Shown here in pieces: positions 40,331 through 55,100 of a stretch of DNA of 64,000 bases. The notes beneath the pieces are model-generated. The model was not told where the DNA came from and searched no databases. It saw only the letters and a list, made by a program, of their open reading frames with translations. How positions within the stretch are numbered: position 1 is the first letter of the stretch; every line of letters starts with the position of its first letter. The stretch covers positions 1-64,000 of the forward strand of contig CALSFV010000133.1 in the NCBI GenBank assembly GCA_943737045.1. The letters are read 5' to 3'. Made by a program: the position numbers and the translations under genes. Source of the DNA: Parapristionchus giblindavisi (taxonomy: Eukaryota > Nematoda > Chromadorea > Rhabditida > Diplogasteridae).

Positions 40331-43300
40331 CTCAGCTTTCACTACTCCACAAGATATATATTGAAATCAAAGCATGGCCATGTATTTTATCTACATCATT
40401 ACTATTCTAAACATATATTATTCTCATTTAATCTTTCCTTTTTTCTCTCTCATCATATTCATAGGGGTAACGGGGATTTGAGTAATCCATTTGATATATT
40501 TCCTTCGAGTATTCAAAAATAATTATCGTTAAAACCATTTCTTAATTCTTAATACCACTCAGCCTTCACTACTCCACAAGATATATATTGAAATCAAAGC
40601 ATGGCCATGTATTTTATCTACATCATTACTATTCTAAACATATATTATTCTCATTTCATCTTTCCTTTTTTTCTCTCTCATCATATTCATAGGGGTAACG
40701 GGGATTTGAGTAATCTATTTGATATATTTCCTTCGAGTATTCAAAAATAATTATCGTTAAAACCATTTCTTAATTCTTAATACCACTCAGCCTTCACTAC
40801 TCCACAAGATATATATTGAAATCAAAGCATGGCCATGTATTTTATCTACATCATTACTATTCTAAACATATATTATTCTCATTTAATCTTTCCTTTTTTC
40901 TCTCTCATCATATTCATAGGGGTAACGGGGATTTGAGTAATCTACTTGATATATTTCCTTCGAATATTCAAAAATAATTATCGTTAAAACCATTTCTTAA
41001 TTCTTAATACCACTCAGCCTTCACTACTCCACAAGATATATATTGAAATCAAAGCATGGCCATGTATTTTATCTACATCATTACTATTCTAAACATATAT
41101 TATTCTCATTTCATCTTTCCTTTTTTTCTCTCTCATCATATTCATAGGGGTAACGGGGATTTGAGTAATCTATTTGATATATTTCCTTCGAGTATTCAAA
41201 AATAATTATCGTTAAAACCATTTCTTAATTCTTAATATCACTCAGCCTTCACTACTCCACAAGATATATATTGAAATCAAAGCATGGCCATGTATTTTAC
41301 CTACATCATTACTATTCTAAACATATATTATTCTCATTTCATCTTTCTTTTTTTCTCTCTCATCATATTCATAGGGGTAACGGGGATTTGAGTAATCTAT
41401 TTGATATATTTTCTTGAGTAGTCAAAAGTAACTATCGTTAAAACCATTTCTTAATTCTTAATACCACTCAGCCTTCACTACTCCACAAGATATATATTGA
41501 AATCAAAGCATAGCCATGTATTTTATCTACATCATTACTATTCTAAACATATATTATTCTCATTTCATCTTTCCTTTTTTCTCTCTCATCATATTCATAG
41601 GGGTAACGGGGATTTGAGTAATCTATTTGATATATTTCCTTCGAATATTCAAAAATAATTATCGTTAAAACCATTTCTTAATTCTTAATACCACTCAGCC
41701 TTCACTACTCCACAAGATATATATTGAAATCAAAGCATGGCCATGTATTTTATCTACATCATTACTATTCTAAACATATATTATTCTCATTTCATCTTTC
41801 CTTTTTTCTCTCTCATCATATTCATAGGGGTAACGGGGATTTGAGTAATCTATTTGATATATTTCCTTCGAGTATTCAAAAATAATTATCGTTAAAACCA
41901 TTTCTTAATTCTTAATACCACTCAGCTTTCACTACTCCACAAGATATATATTGAAATCAAAGCATGGCCATGTATTTTATCTACATCATTACTATTCTAA
42001 ACATATATTATTCTCATTTAATCTTTCCTTTTTTCTCTCTCATCATATTCATAGGGGTAACGGGGATTTGAGTAATCCATTTGATATATTTCCTTCGAGT
42101 ATTCAAAAATAATTATCGTTAAAACCATTTCTTAATTCTTAATACCACTCAGCCTTCACTACTCCACAAGATATATATTGAAATCAAAGCATGGCCATGT
42201 ATTTTATCTACATCATTACTATTCTAAACATATATTATTCTCATTTCATCTTTCCTTTTTTTCTCTCTCATCATATTCATAGGGGTAACGGGGATTTGAG
42301 TAATCTATTTGATATATTTCCTTCGAGTATTCAAAAATAATTATCGTTAAAACCATTTCTTAATTCTTAATACCACTCAGCCTTCACTACTCCACAAGAT
42401 ATATATTGAAATCAAAGCATGGCCATGTATTTTATCTACATCATTACTATTCTAAACATATATTATTCTCATTTAATCTTTCCTTTTTTCTCTCTCATCA
42501 TATTCATAGGGGTAACGGGGATTTGAGTAATCTACTTGATATATTTCCTTCGAATATTCAAAAATAATTTTCGTTAAAACCATTTCTTAATTCTTAATAC
42601 CACTCAGCCTTCACTACTCCACAAGATATATATTGAAATCAAAGCATGGCCATGTATTTTATCTACATCATTACTATTCTAAACATATATTATTCTCATT
42701 TCATCTTTCCTTTTTTTCTCTCTCATCATATTCATAGGGGTAACGGGGATTTGAGTAATCTATTTGATATATTTCCTTCGAGTATTCAAAAATAATTATC
42801 GTTAAAACCATTTCTTAATTCTTAATACCACTCAGCTTTCACTACTCCACAAGATATATATTGAAATCAAAGCATGGCCATGTATTTTATCTACATCATT
42901 ACTATTCTAAACATATATTATTCTCATTTCATCTTTCTTTTTTTCTCTCTCATCATATTCATAGGGGTAACGGGGATTTGAGTAATCTATTTGATATATT
43001 TTCTTGAGTAGTCAAAAGTAACTATCGTTAAAACCATTTCTTAATTCTTAATACCACTCAGCCTTCACTACTCCACAAGATATATATTGAAATCAAAGCA
43101 TAGCCATGTATTTTATCTACATCATTACTATTCTAAACATATATTATTCTCATTTCATCTTTCCTTTTTTCTCTCTCATCATATTCATAGGGGTAACGGG
43201 GATTTGAGTAATCTATTTGATATATTTCCTTCGAATATTCAAAAATAATTATCGTTAAAACCATTTCTTAATTCTTAATACCACTCAGCCTTCACTACTC

Positions 43301-45784
43301 CACAAGATATATATTGAAATCAAAGCATGGCCATGTATTTTATCTACATCATTACTATTCTAAACATATATTATTCTCATTTCATCTTTCCTTTTTTCTC
43401 TCTCATCATATTCATAGGGGTAACGGGGATTTGAGTAATCTATTTGATATATTTCCTTCGAGTATTCAAAAATAATTATCGTTAAAACCATTTCTTAATT
43501 CTTAATACCACTCAGCTTTCACTACTCCACAAGATATATATTGAAATCAAAGCATGGCCATGTATTTTATCTACATCATTACTATTCTAAACATATATTA
43601 TTCTCATTTAATCTTTCCTTTTTTCTCTCTCATCATATTCATAGGGGTAACGGGGATTTGAGTAATCCATTTGATATATTTCCTTCGAGTATTCAAAAAT
43701 AATTATCGTTAAAACCATTTCTTAATTCTTAATACCACTCAGCCTTCACTACTCCACAAGATATATATTGAAATCAAAGCATGGCCATGTATTTTATCTA
43801 CATCATTACTATTCTAAACATATATTATTCTCATTTCATCTTTCCTTTTTTTCTCTCTCATCATATTCATAGGGGTAACGGGGATTTGAGTAATCTATTT
43901 GATATATTTCCTTCGAGTATTCAAAAATAATTATCGTTAAAACCATTTCTTAATTCTTAATACCACTCAGCCTTCACTACTCCACAAGATATATATTGAA
44001 ATCAAAGCATGGCCATGTATTTTATCTACATCATTACTATTCTAAACATATATTATTCTCATTTAATCTTTCCTTTTTTCTCTCTCATCATATTCATAGG
44101 GGTAACGGGGATTTGAGTAATCTACTTGATATATTTCCTTCGAATATTCAAAAATAATTATCGTTAAAACCATTTCTTAATTCTTAATACCACTCAGCCT
44201 TCACTACTCCACAAGATATATATTGAAATCAAAGCATGGCCATGTATTTTATCTACATCATTACTATTCTAAACATATATTATTCTCATTTCATCTTTCC
44301 TTTTTTTCTCTCTCATCATATTCATAGGGGTAACGGGGATTTGAGTAATCTATTTGATATATTTCCTTCGAGTATTCAAAAATAATTATCGTTAAAACCA
44401 TTTCTTAATTCTTAATATCACTCAGCCTTCACTACTCCACAAGATATATATTGAAATCAAAGCATGGCCATGTATTTTACCTACATCATTACTATTCTAA
44501 ACATATATTATTCTCATTTCATCTTTCTTTTTTTCTCTCTCATCATATTCATAGGGGTAACGGGGATTTGAGTAATCTATTTGATATATTTCCTTCGAGT
44601 ATTCAAAAATAATTATCGTTAAAACCATTTCTTAATTCTTAATACCACTCAGCTTTCACTACTCCACAAGATATATATTGAAATCAAAGCATGGCCATGT
44701 ATTTTATCTACATCATTACTATTCTAAACATATATTATTCTCATTTAATCTTTCCTTTTTTCTCTCTCATCATATTCATAGGGGTAACGGGGATTTGAGT
44801 AATCCATTTGATATATTTCCTTCGAGTATTCAAAAATAATTATCGTTAAAACCATTTCTTAATTCTTAATACCACTCAGCCTTCACTACTCCACAAGATA
44901 TATATTGAAATCAAAGCATGGCCATGTATTTTATCTACATCATTACTATTCTAAACATATATTATTCTCATTTCATCTTTCCTTTTTTTCTCTCTCATCA
45001 TATTCATAGGGGTAACGGGGATTTGAGTAATCTATTTGATATATTTCCTTCGAGTATTCAAAAATAATTATCGTTAAAACCATTTCTTAATTCTTAATAC
45101 CACTCAGCCTTCACTACTCCACAAGATATATATTGAAATCAAAGCATGGCCATGTATTTTATCTACATCATTACTATTCTAAACATATATTATTCTCATT
45201 TAATCTTTCCTTTTTTCTCTCTCATCATATTCATAGGGGTAACGGGGATTTGAGTAATCTACTTGATATATTTCCTTCGAATATTCAAAAATAATTATCG
45301 TTAAAACCATTTCTTAATTCTTAATACCACTCAGCCTTCACTACTCCACAAGATATATATTGAAATCAAAGCATGGCCATGTATTTTATCTACATCATTA
45401 CTATTCTAAACATATATTATTCTCATTTCATCTTTCCTTTTTTTCTCTCTCATCATATTCATAGGGGTAACGGGGATTTGAGTAATCTATTTGATATATT
45501 TCCTTCGAGTATTCAAAAATAATTATCGTTAAAACCATTTCTTAATTCTTAATACCACTCAGCCTTCACTACTCCACAAGATATATATTGAAATCAAAGC
45601 ATGGCCATGTATTTTATCTACATCATTACTATTCTAAACATATATTATTCTCATTTCATCTTTCCTTTTTTCTCTCTCATCATATTCATAGGGGTAACGG
45701 GGATTTGAGTAATCCATTTGATATATTTCCTTCGAGTATTCAAAAATAATTATCGTTAAAACCATTTCTTAATTCTTAATACCA
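40331..45784 (+). repeat. Higher-order repeat of 7, 7, 5 and 5 monomers
   Basis: CTCAGCTTTC marks unit starts at 40331, 41921, 43511, 44648 and 45785, giving steps of 1,590, 1,590, 1,137 and 1,137 bp. AGTAATCCAT follows at 40481, 42071, 43661 and 44798, and CATAGCCATG sits at 41510 and 43100. Units one and three share TATCACTC (41236, 44416) and TTTTACCTAC (41291, 44471), while the middle unit has TACCACTC and TTTTATCTAC at those places. Confidence 0.85.
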
Positions 45785-48340
45785 CTCAGCTTTCACTACT
45801 CCACAAGATATATATTGAAATCAAAGCATGGCCATGTATTTTATCTACATCATTACTATTCTAAACATATATTATTCTCATTTAATCTTTCCTTTTTTCT
45901 CTCTCATCATATTCATAGGGGTAACGGGGATTTGAGTAATCCATTTGATATATTTCCTTCGAGTATTCAAAAATAATTATCGTTAAAACCATTTCTTAAT
46001 TCTTAATACCACTCAGCCTTCACTACTCCACAAGATATATATTGAAATCAAAGCATGGCCATGTATTTTATCTACATCATTACTATTCTAAACATATATT
46101 ATTCTCATTTCATCTTTCCTTTTTTTCTCTCTCATCATATTCATAGGGGTAACGGGGATTTGAGTAATCTATTTGATATATTTCCTTCGAGTATTCAAAA
46201 ATAATTATCGTTAAAACCATTTCTTAATTCTTAATACCACTCAGCCTTCACTACTCCACAAGATATATATTGAAATCAAAGCATGGCCATGTATTTTATC
46301 TACATCATTACTATTCTAAACATATATTATTCTCATTTCATCTTTCTTTTTTTCTCTCTCATCATATTCATAGGGGTAACGGGGATTTGAGTAATCTATT
46401 TGATATATTTCCTTCGAGTATTCAAAAATAATTATCGTTAAAACCATTTCTTAATTCTTAATACCACTCAGCCTTCACTACTCCACAAGATATATATTGA
46501 AATCAAAGCATGGCCATGTATTTTATCTACATCATTACTATTCTAAACATATATTATTCTCATTTCATCTTTCCTTTTTTCTCTCTCATCATATTCATAG
46601 GGGTAACGGGGATTTGAGTAATCTATTTGATATATTTCCTTCGAGTATTCAAAAATAATTATCGTTAAAACCATTTCTTAATTCTTAATACCACTCAGCC
46701 TTCACTACTCCACAAGATATATATTGAAATCAAAGCATGGCCATGTATTTTATCTACATCATTACTATTCTAAACATATATTATTCTCATTTCATCTTTC
46801 CTTTTTTCTCTCTCATCATATTCATAGGGGTAACGGGGATTTGAGTAATCTATTTGATATATTTCCTTCGAGTATTCAAAAATAATTATCGTTAAAACCA
46901 TTTCTTAATTCTTAATACCACTCAGCCTTCACTACTCCACAAGATATATATTGAAATCAAAGCATGGCCATGTATTTTATCTACATCATTACTATTCTAA
47001 ACATATATTATTCTCATTTCATCTTTCCTTTTTTCTCTCTCATCATATTCATAGGGGTAACGGGGATTTGAGTAATCTATTTGATATATTTCCTTCGAAT
47101 ATTCAAAAATAATTATCGTTAAAACCATTTCTTAATTCTTAATACCACTCAGCCATCACTACTCCACAAGATATATATTGAAATCAAAGCATGGCCATGT
47201 ATTTTATCTACATCATTACTATTCTAAACATATATTATTCTCATTTCATCTTTCCTTTTTTTTTCTCTCATCATATTCATAGGGGTAACGGGGATTTGAG
47301 TAATCTATTTGATATATGTATTTCCTTCGAGTATTCAAAAATAATTATCGTTAAAACCATTTCTTAATTCTTAATACCACTCAGCCTTCACTACTCCACA
47401 AGATATATATTGAAATCAAAGCATGGCCATGTATTTTATCTACATCATTACTATTCTAAACATATATTATTCTCATTTCATCTTTCCTTTTTTTCTCTCT
47501 CATCATATTCATAGGGGTAACGGGGATTTGAGTAATCTATTTGATATATTTCCTTCGAGTATTCAAAAATAATTATCGTTAAAACCATTTCTTAATTCTT
47601 AATACCACTCAGCCTTCACTACTCCACAAGATATATATTGAAATCAAAGCATGGCCATGTATTTTATCTACATCATTACTATTCTAAACATATATTATTC
47701 TCATTTAATCTTTCCTTTTTTCTCTCTCATCATATTCATAGGGGTAACGGGGATTTGAGTAATCTACTTGATATATTTCCTTCGAATATTCAAAAATAAT
47801 TATCGTTAAAACCATTTCTTAATTCTTAATACCACTCAGCCTTCACTACTCCACAAGATATATATTGAAATCAAAGCATGGCCATGTATTTTATCTACAT
47901 CATTACTATTCTAAACATATATTATTCTCATTTCATCTTTCCTTTTTTTCTCTCTCATCATATTCATAGGGGTAACGGGGATTTGAGTAATCTACTTGAT
48001 ATATTTCCTTCGAATATTCAAAAATAATTATCGTTAAAACCATTTCTTAATTCTTAATACCACTCAGCCTTCACTACTCCACAAGATATATATTGAAATC
48101 AAAGCATGGCCATGTATTTTATCTACATCATTACTATTCTAAACATATATTATTCTCATTTCATCTTTCCTTTTTTTCTCTCTCATCATATTCATAGGGG
48201 TAACGGGGATTTGAGTAATCTATTTGATATATTTCCTTCGAGTATTCAAAAATAATTATCGTTAAAACCATTTCTTAATTCTTAATACCACTCAGCCTTC
48301 ACTACTCCACAAGATATATATTGAAATCAAAGCATGGCCA

Positions 48341-51000
48341 TGTATTTTACCTACATCATTACTATTCTAAACATATATTATTCTCATTTCATCTTTCTTT
48401 TTTTCTCTCTCATCATATTCATAGGGGTAACGGGGATTTGAGTAATCTATTTGATATATTTTCTTGAGTAGTCAAAAGTAACTATCGTTAAAACCATTTC
48501 TTAATTCTTAATACCACTCAGCCTTCACTACTCCACAAGATATATATTGAAATCAAAGCATAGCCATGTATTTTATCTACATCATTACTATTCTAAACAT
48601 ATATTATTCTCATTTCATCTTTCCTTTTTTTCTCTCTCATCATATTCATAGGGGTAACGGGGATTTGAGTAATCTATTTGATATATTTCCTTCGAGTATT
48701 CAAAAATAATTATCGTTAAAACCATTTCTTAATTCTTAATACCACTCAGCCTTCACTACTCCACAAGATATATATTGAAATCAAAGCATGGCCATGTATT
48801 TTACCTACATCATTACTATTCTAAACATATATTATTCTCATTTCATCTTTCTTTTTTTCTCTCTCATCATATTCATAGGGGTAACGGGGATTTGAGTAAT
48901 CTATTTGATATATTTTCTTGAGTAGTCAAAAGTAACTATCGTTAAAACCATTTCTTAATTCTTAATACCACTCAGCCTTCACTACTCCACAAGATATATA
49001 TTGAAATCAAAGCATGGCCATGTATTTTATCTACATCATTACTATTCTAAACATATATTATTCTCATTTAATCTTTCCTTTTTTCTCTCTCATCATATTC
49101 ATAGGGGTAACGGGGATTTGAGTAATCTACTTGATATATTTCCTTCGAATATTCAAAAATAATTATCGTTAAAACCATTTCTTAATTCTTAATACCACTC
49201 AGCCTTCACTACTCCACAAGATATATATTGAAATCAAAGCATGGCCATGTATTTTATCTACATCATTACTATTCTAAACATATATTATTCTCATTTCATC
49301 TTTCCTTTTTTTCTCTCTCATCATATTCATAGGGGTAACGGGGATTTGAGTAATCTACTTGATATATTTCCTTCGAATATTCAAAAATAATTATCGTTAA
49401 AACCATTTCTTAATTCTTAATACCACTCAGCCTTCACTACTCCACAAGATATATATTGAAATCAAAGCATGGCCATGTATTTTATCTACATCATTACTAT
49501 TCTAAACATATATTATTCTCATTTCATCTTTCCTTTTTTTCTCTCTCATCATATTCATAGGGGTAACGGGGATTTGAGTAATCTATTTGATATATTTCCT
49601 TCGAGTATTCAAAAATAATTATCGTTAAAACCATTTCTTAATTCTTAATACCACTCAGCCTTCACTACTCCACAAGATATATATTGAAATCAAAGCATGG
49701 CCATGTATTTTACCTACATCATTACTATTCTAAACATATATTATTCTCATTTCATCTTTCTTTTTTTCTCTCTCATCATATTCATAGGGGTAACGGGGAT
49801 TTGAGTAATCTATTTGATATATTTTCTTGAGTAGTCAAAAGTAACTATCGTTAAAACCATTTCTTAATTCTTAATACCACTCAGCCTTCACTACTCCACA
49901 AGATATATATTGAAATCAAAGCATGGCCATGTATTTTATCTACATCATTACTATTCTAAACATATATTATTCTCATTTAATCTTTCCTTTTTTCTCTCTC
50001 ATCATATTCATAGGGGTAACGGGGATTTGAGTAATCTACTTGATATATTTCCTTCGAATATTCAAAAATAATTATCGTTAAAACCATTTCTTAATTCTTA
50101 ATACCACTCAGCCTTCACTACTCCACAAGATATATATTGAAATCAAAGCATGGCCATGTATTTTATCTACATCATTACTATTCTAAACATATATTATTCT
50201 CATTTCATCTTTCCTTTTTTTCTCTCTCATCATATTCATAGGGGTAACGGGGATTTGAGTAATCTACTTGATATATTTCCTTCGAATATTCAAAAATAAT
50301 TATCGTTAAAACCATTTCTTAATTCTTAATACCACTCAGCCTTCACTACTCCACAAGATATATATTGAAATCAAAGCATGGCCATGTATTTTATCTACAT
50401 CATTACTATTCTAAACATATATTATTCTCATTTCATCTTTCCTTTTTTTCTCTCTCATCATATTCATAGGGGTAACGGGGATTTGAGTAATCTATTTGAT
50501 ATATTTCCTTCGAGTATTCAAAAATAATTATCGTTAAAACCATTTCTTAATTCTTAATACCACTCAGCCTTCACTACTCCACAAGATATATATTGAAATC
50601 AAAGCATGGCCATGTATTTTACCTACATCATTACTATTCTAAACATATATTATTCTCATTTCATCTTTCTTTTTTTCTCTCTCATCATATTCATAGGGGT
50701 AACGGGGATTTGAGTAATCTATTTGATATATTTTCTTGAGTAGTCAAAAGTAACTATCGTTAAAACCATTTCTTAATTCTTAATACCACTCAGCCTTCAC
50801 TACTCCACAAGATATATATTGAAATCAAAGCATAGCCATGTATTTTATCTACATCATTACTATTCTAAACATATATTATTCTCATTTCATCTTTCCTTTT
50901 TTCTCTCTCATCATATTCATAGGGGTAACGGGGATTTGAGTAATCTATTTGATATATTTCCTTCGAATATTCAAAAATAATTATCGTTAAAACCATTTCT
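48341..51000 (+). repeat. 4-monomer higher-order repeat (909 bp)
   Basis: The monomer with TTTTACCTAC, CTTTCTTTTTTTC and TTTTCTTGAG appears at 48341, 48795, 49704 and 50613: a first step of 454 bp, then two of 909 bp. Within each 909 bp unit it is followed by two CTACTTGAT monomers and one class A monomer. Confidence 0.8.
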
Positions 51001-51549
51001 TAATTCTTAATACCACTCAGCCATCACTACTCCACAAGATATATATTGAAATCAAAGCATGGCCATGTATTTTATCTACATCATTACTATTCTAAACATA
51101 TATTATTCTCATTTCATCTTTCCTTTTTTTTTCTCTCATCATATTCATAGGGGTAACGGGGATTTGAGTAATCTATTTGATATATTTCCTTCGAGTATTC
51201 AAAAATAATTATCGTTAAAACCATTTCTTAATTCTTAATACCACTCAGCCTTCACTACTCCACAAGATATATATTGAAATCAAAGCATGGCCATGTATTT
51301 TATCTACATCATTACTATTCTAAACATATATTATTCTCATTTAATCTTTCCTTTTTTCTCTCTCATCATATTCATAGGGGTAACGGGGATTTGAGTAATC
51401 TATTTGATATATTTTCTTGAGTAGTCAAAAGTAACTATCGTTAAAACCATTTCTTAATTCTTAATACCACTCAGCCATCACTACTCCACAAGATATATAT
51501 TGAAATCAAAGCATGGCCATGTATTTTATCTACATCATTACTATTCTAA

Positions 51550-54500
51550 ACATATATTATTCTCATTTCATCTTTCCTTTTTTTCTCTCTCATCATATTC
51601 ATAGGGGTAACGGGGATTTGAATAATCTATTTGATATATTTCCTTCGAGTATTCAAAAATAATTATCGTTAAAACCATTTCTTAATTCTTAATACCACTC
51701 AGCCTTCACTACTCCACAAGATATATATTGAAATCACAGCATGGCCATGTATTTTATCTACATCATTACTATTCTAAACATATATTATTCTCATTTCATC
51801 TTTCCTTTTTCTCTCTCATCATATTCATAGGGGTAACGGGGATTTGAGTAATCTATTTGATATATTTCCTTCGAGTATTCAAAAATAATTATCGTTAAAA
51901 CCATTTCTTAATTCTTAATACCACTCAGCCTTCACTACTCCACAAGATATATATAGAAATCAAAGCATGGCCATGTATTTTATCTACATCATTACTATTC
52001 TAAACATATATTATTCTCATTTCATCTTTCCTTTTTCTCTCTCATCATATTCATAGGGGTAACGGGGATTTGAGTAATCTATTTGATATATTTCCTTCGA
52101 GTATTCAAAAATAATTATCGTTAAAACCATTTCTTAATTATTAATACCACTCAGCCTTCACTACTCCACAAGATATATATTGAAATCAAAGCATGGCCAT
52201 GTATTTTATCTACATCATTACTATTCTAAACATATATTATTCTCATTTCATCTTTCTTTTTTTCTCTCTCATCATATTCATAGGGGTAACGGGGATTTGA
52301 GTAATCTATTTGATATATTTTCTTGAGTAGTCAAAAGTAACTATCGTTAAAACCATTTCTTAATTCTTAATACCACTCAGCCTTCACTACTCCACAAGAT
52401 ACATATTGAAATCAAAGCATGGCCATGTATTTTATCTACATCATTACTATTCTAAACATATATTATTCTCATTTCATCTTTCCTTTTTCTCTCTCATCAT
52501 ATTCATAGGGGCAACGGGGATTTGAGTAATCTATTTGATATATTTCCTTCGAGTATTCAAAAATAATTATCGTTAAAACCATTTCTTAATTATTAATACC
52601 ACTCAGCCTTCACTACTCCACAAGATATATATTGAAATCAAAGCATGGCCATGTATTTTATCTACATCATTACTATTCTAAACATATATTATTCTCATTT
52701 CATCTTTCTTTTTTTCTCTCTCATCATATTCATAGGGGTAACGGGGATTTGAGTAATCTATTTGATATATTTCCTTCGAGTATTCAAAAATAATTATCGT
52801 TAAAACCATTTCTTAATTCTTAATACCACTCAGCCTTCACTACTCCACAAGATATATATTGAAATCAAAGCATGGCCATGTATTTTATCTACATCATTAC
52901 TATTCTAAACATATATTATTCTCATTTAATCTTTCCTTTTTTCTCTCTCATCATATTCATAGGGGTAACGGGGATTTGAGTAATCTATTTGATATATTTT
53001 CTTGAGTAGTCAAAAGTAACTATCGTTAAAACCATTTCTTAATTCTTAATACCACTCAGCCTTCACTACTCCACAAGATATATATTGAAATCAAAGCATG
53101 GCCATGTATTTTATCTACATCATTACTATTCTAAACATATATTATTCTCATTTCATCTTTCCTTTTTTCTCTCTCATCATATTCATAGGGGTAACGGGGA
53201 TTTGAGTAATCTATTTGATATATTTCCTTCGAATATTCAAAAATAATTATCGTTAAAACCATTTCTTAATTCTTAATACCACTCAGCCTTCACTACTCCA
53301 CAAGATATATATTGAAATCAAAGCATGGCCATGTATTTTATCTACATCATTACTATTCTAAACATATATTATTCTCATTTAATCTTTCCTTTTTTCTCTC
53401 TCATCATATTCATAGGGGTAACGGGGATTTGAGTAATCTATTTGATATATTTTCTTGAGTAGTCAAAAGTAACTATCATTAAAACTATTTCTTAATTCTT
53501 AATACCACTCAGCCTTCACTACTCCACAAGATATATATTGAAATCAAAGCATGGCCATGTATTTTATCTACATCATTACTATTCTAAACATATATTATTC
53601 TCATTTCATCTTTCCTTTTTTTCTCTCTCATCATATTCATAGGGGTAACGGGGATTTGAGTAATCTATTTGATATATTTCCTTCGAATATTCAAAAATAA
53701 TTATCGTTAAAACCATTTCTTAATTCTTAATACCACTCAGCCTTCACTACTCCACAAGATATATATTGAAATCAAAGCATGGCCATGTATTTTATCTACA
53801 TCATTACTATTCTAAACATATATTATTCTCATTTAATCTTTCCTTTTTTCTCTCTCATCATATTCATAGGGGTAACGGGGATTTGAGTAATCTATTTGAT
53901 ATATTTTCTTGAGTAGTCAAAAGTAACTATCATTAAAACTATTTCTTAATTCTTAATACCACTCAGCCTTCACTACTCCACAAGATATATATTGAAATCA
54001 AAGCATGGCCATGTATTTTATCTACATCGTTACTATTCTAAACATATATTATTCCTATTTCATCTTTCCTTTTTTCTCTCTCATCATATTCATAGGGGTA
54101 ACGGGGATTTGAGTAATCTATTTGATATATTTCCTTCGAGTATTCAAAAATAATTATCGTTAAAACCATTTCTTAATTCTTAATACCACTCAGCCTTCAC
54201 TACTCCACAAGATATATATTGAAATCAAAGCATGGCCATGTATTTTATCTACATCATTACTATTCTAAACATATATTATTCTCATTTCATCTTTCTTTTT
54301 TTCTCTCTCATCATATTCATAGGGGTAACGGGGATTTGAGTTATCTATTTGATATATTTCCTTCGAATATTCAAAAATAATTATCGTTAAAACCATTTCT
54401 TAATTCTTAATACCACTCAGCCTTCACTACTCCACAAGATATATATTGAAATCAAAGCATGGCCATGTATTTTATCTACATCATTACTATTCTAAACATA

Positions 54501-55100
54501 TATTATTCTCATTTCATCTTTCTTTTTTTCTCTCTCATCATATTCATAGGGGTAACGGGGATTTGAGTAATCTATTTGATATATTTCCTTCGAGTATTCA
54601 AAAATAATTATCGTTAAAACCATTTCTTAATTCTTAATACCACTCAGCCTTCACTACTCCACAAGATATATATTGAAATCAAAGCATGGCCATGTATTTT
54701 ATCTACATCATTACTATTCTAAACATATATTATTCTCATTTCATCTTTCCTTTTTTTCTCTCTCATCATATTCATAGGGGTAACGGGGATTTGAATAATC
54801 TATTTGATATATTTCCTTCGAGTATTCAAAAATAATTATCGTTAAAACCATTTCTTAATTCTTAATACCACTCAGCCTTCACTACTCCACAAGATATATA
54901 TTGAAATCACAGCATGGCCATGTATTTTATCTACATCATTACTATTCTAAACATATATTATTCTCATTTCATCTTTCCTTTTTCTCTCTCATCATATTCA
55001 TAGGGGTAACGGGGATTTGAGTAATCTATTTGATATATTTCCTTCGAGTATTCAAAAATAATTATCGTTAAAACCATTTCTTAATTCTTAATACCACTCA
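51550..55100 (+). repeat. 14-monomer-spaced duplication (offset 3,173 bp)
   Basis: Two neighbouring private variants, TTTGAATAATC (51621 and 54794) and AAATCACAGCATGG (about 51,734 and 54,907), recur together 3,173 bp apart. Each pair is followed by monomers with a short CCTTTTTCTC tract. Only about 500 bp on each side is clearly shared. Confidence 0.7.
53050..53960 (+). repeat. 2-monomer tandem duplication (454 bp)
   Basis: The rare AACTATCATTAAAACT variant occurs at 53471 and 53925, each preceded by a TTTTCTTGAG class B monomer. The alternating A/B pair has been duplicated once. Confidence 0.8.
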
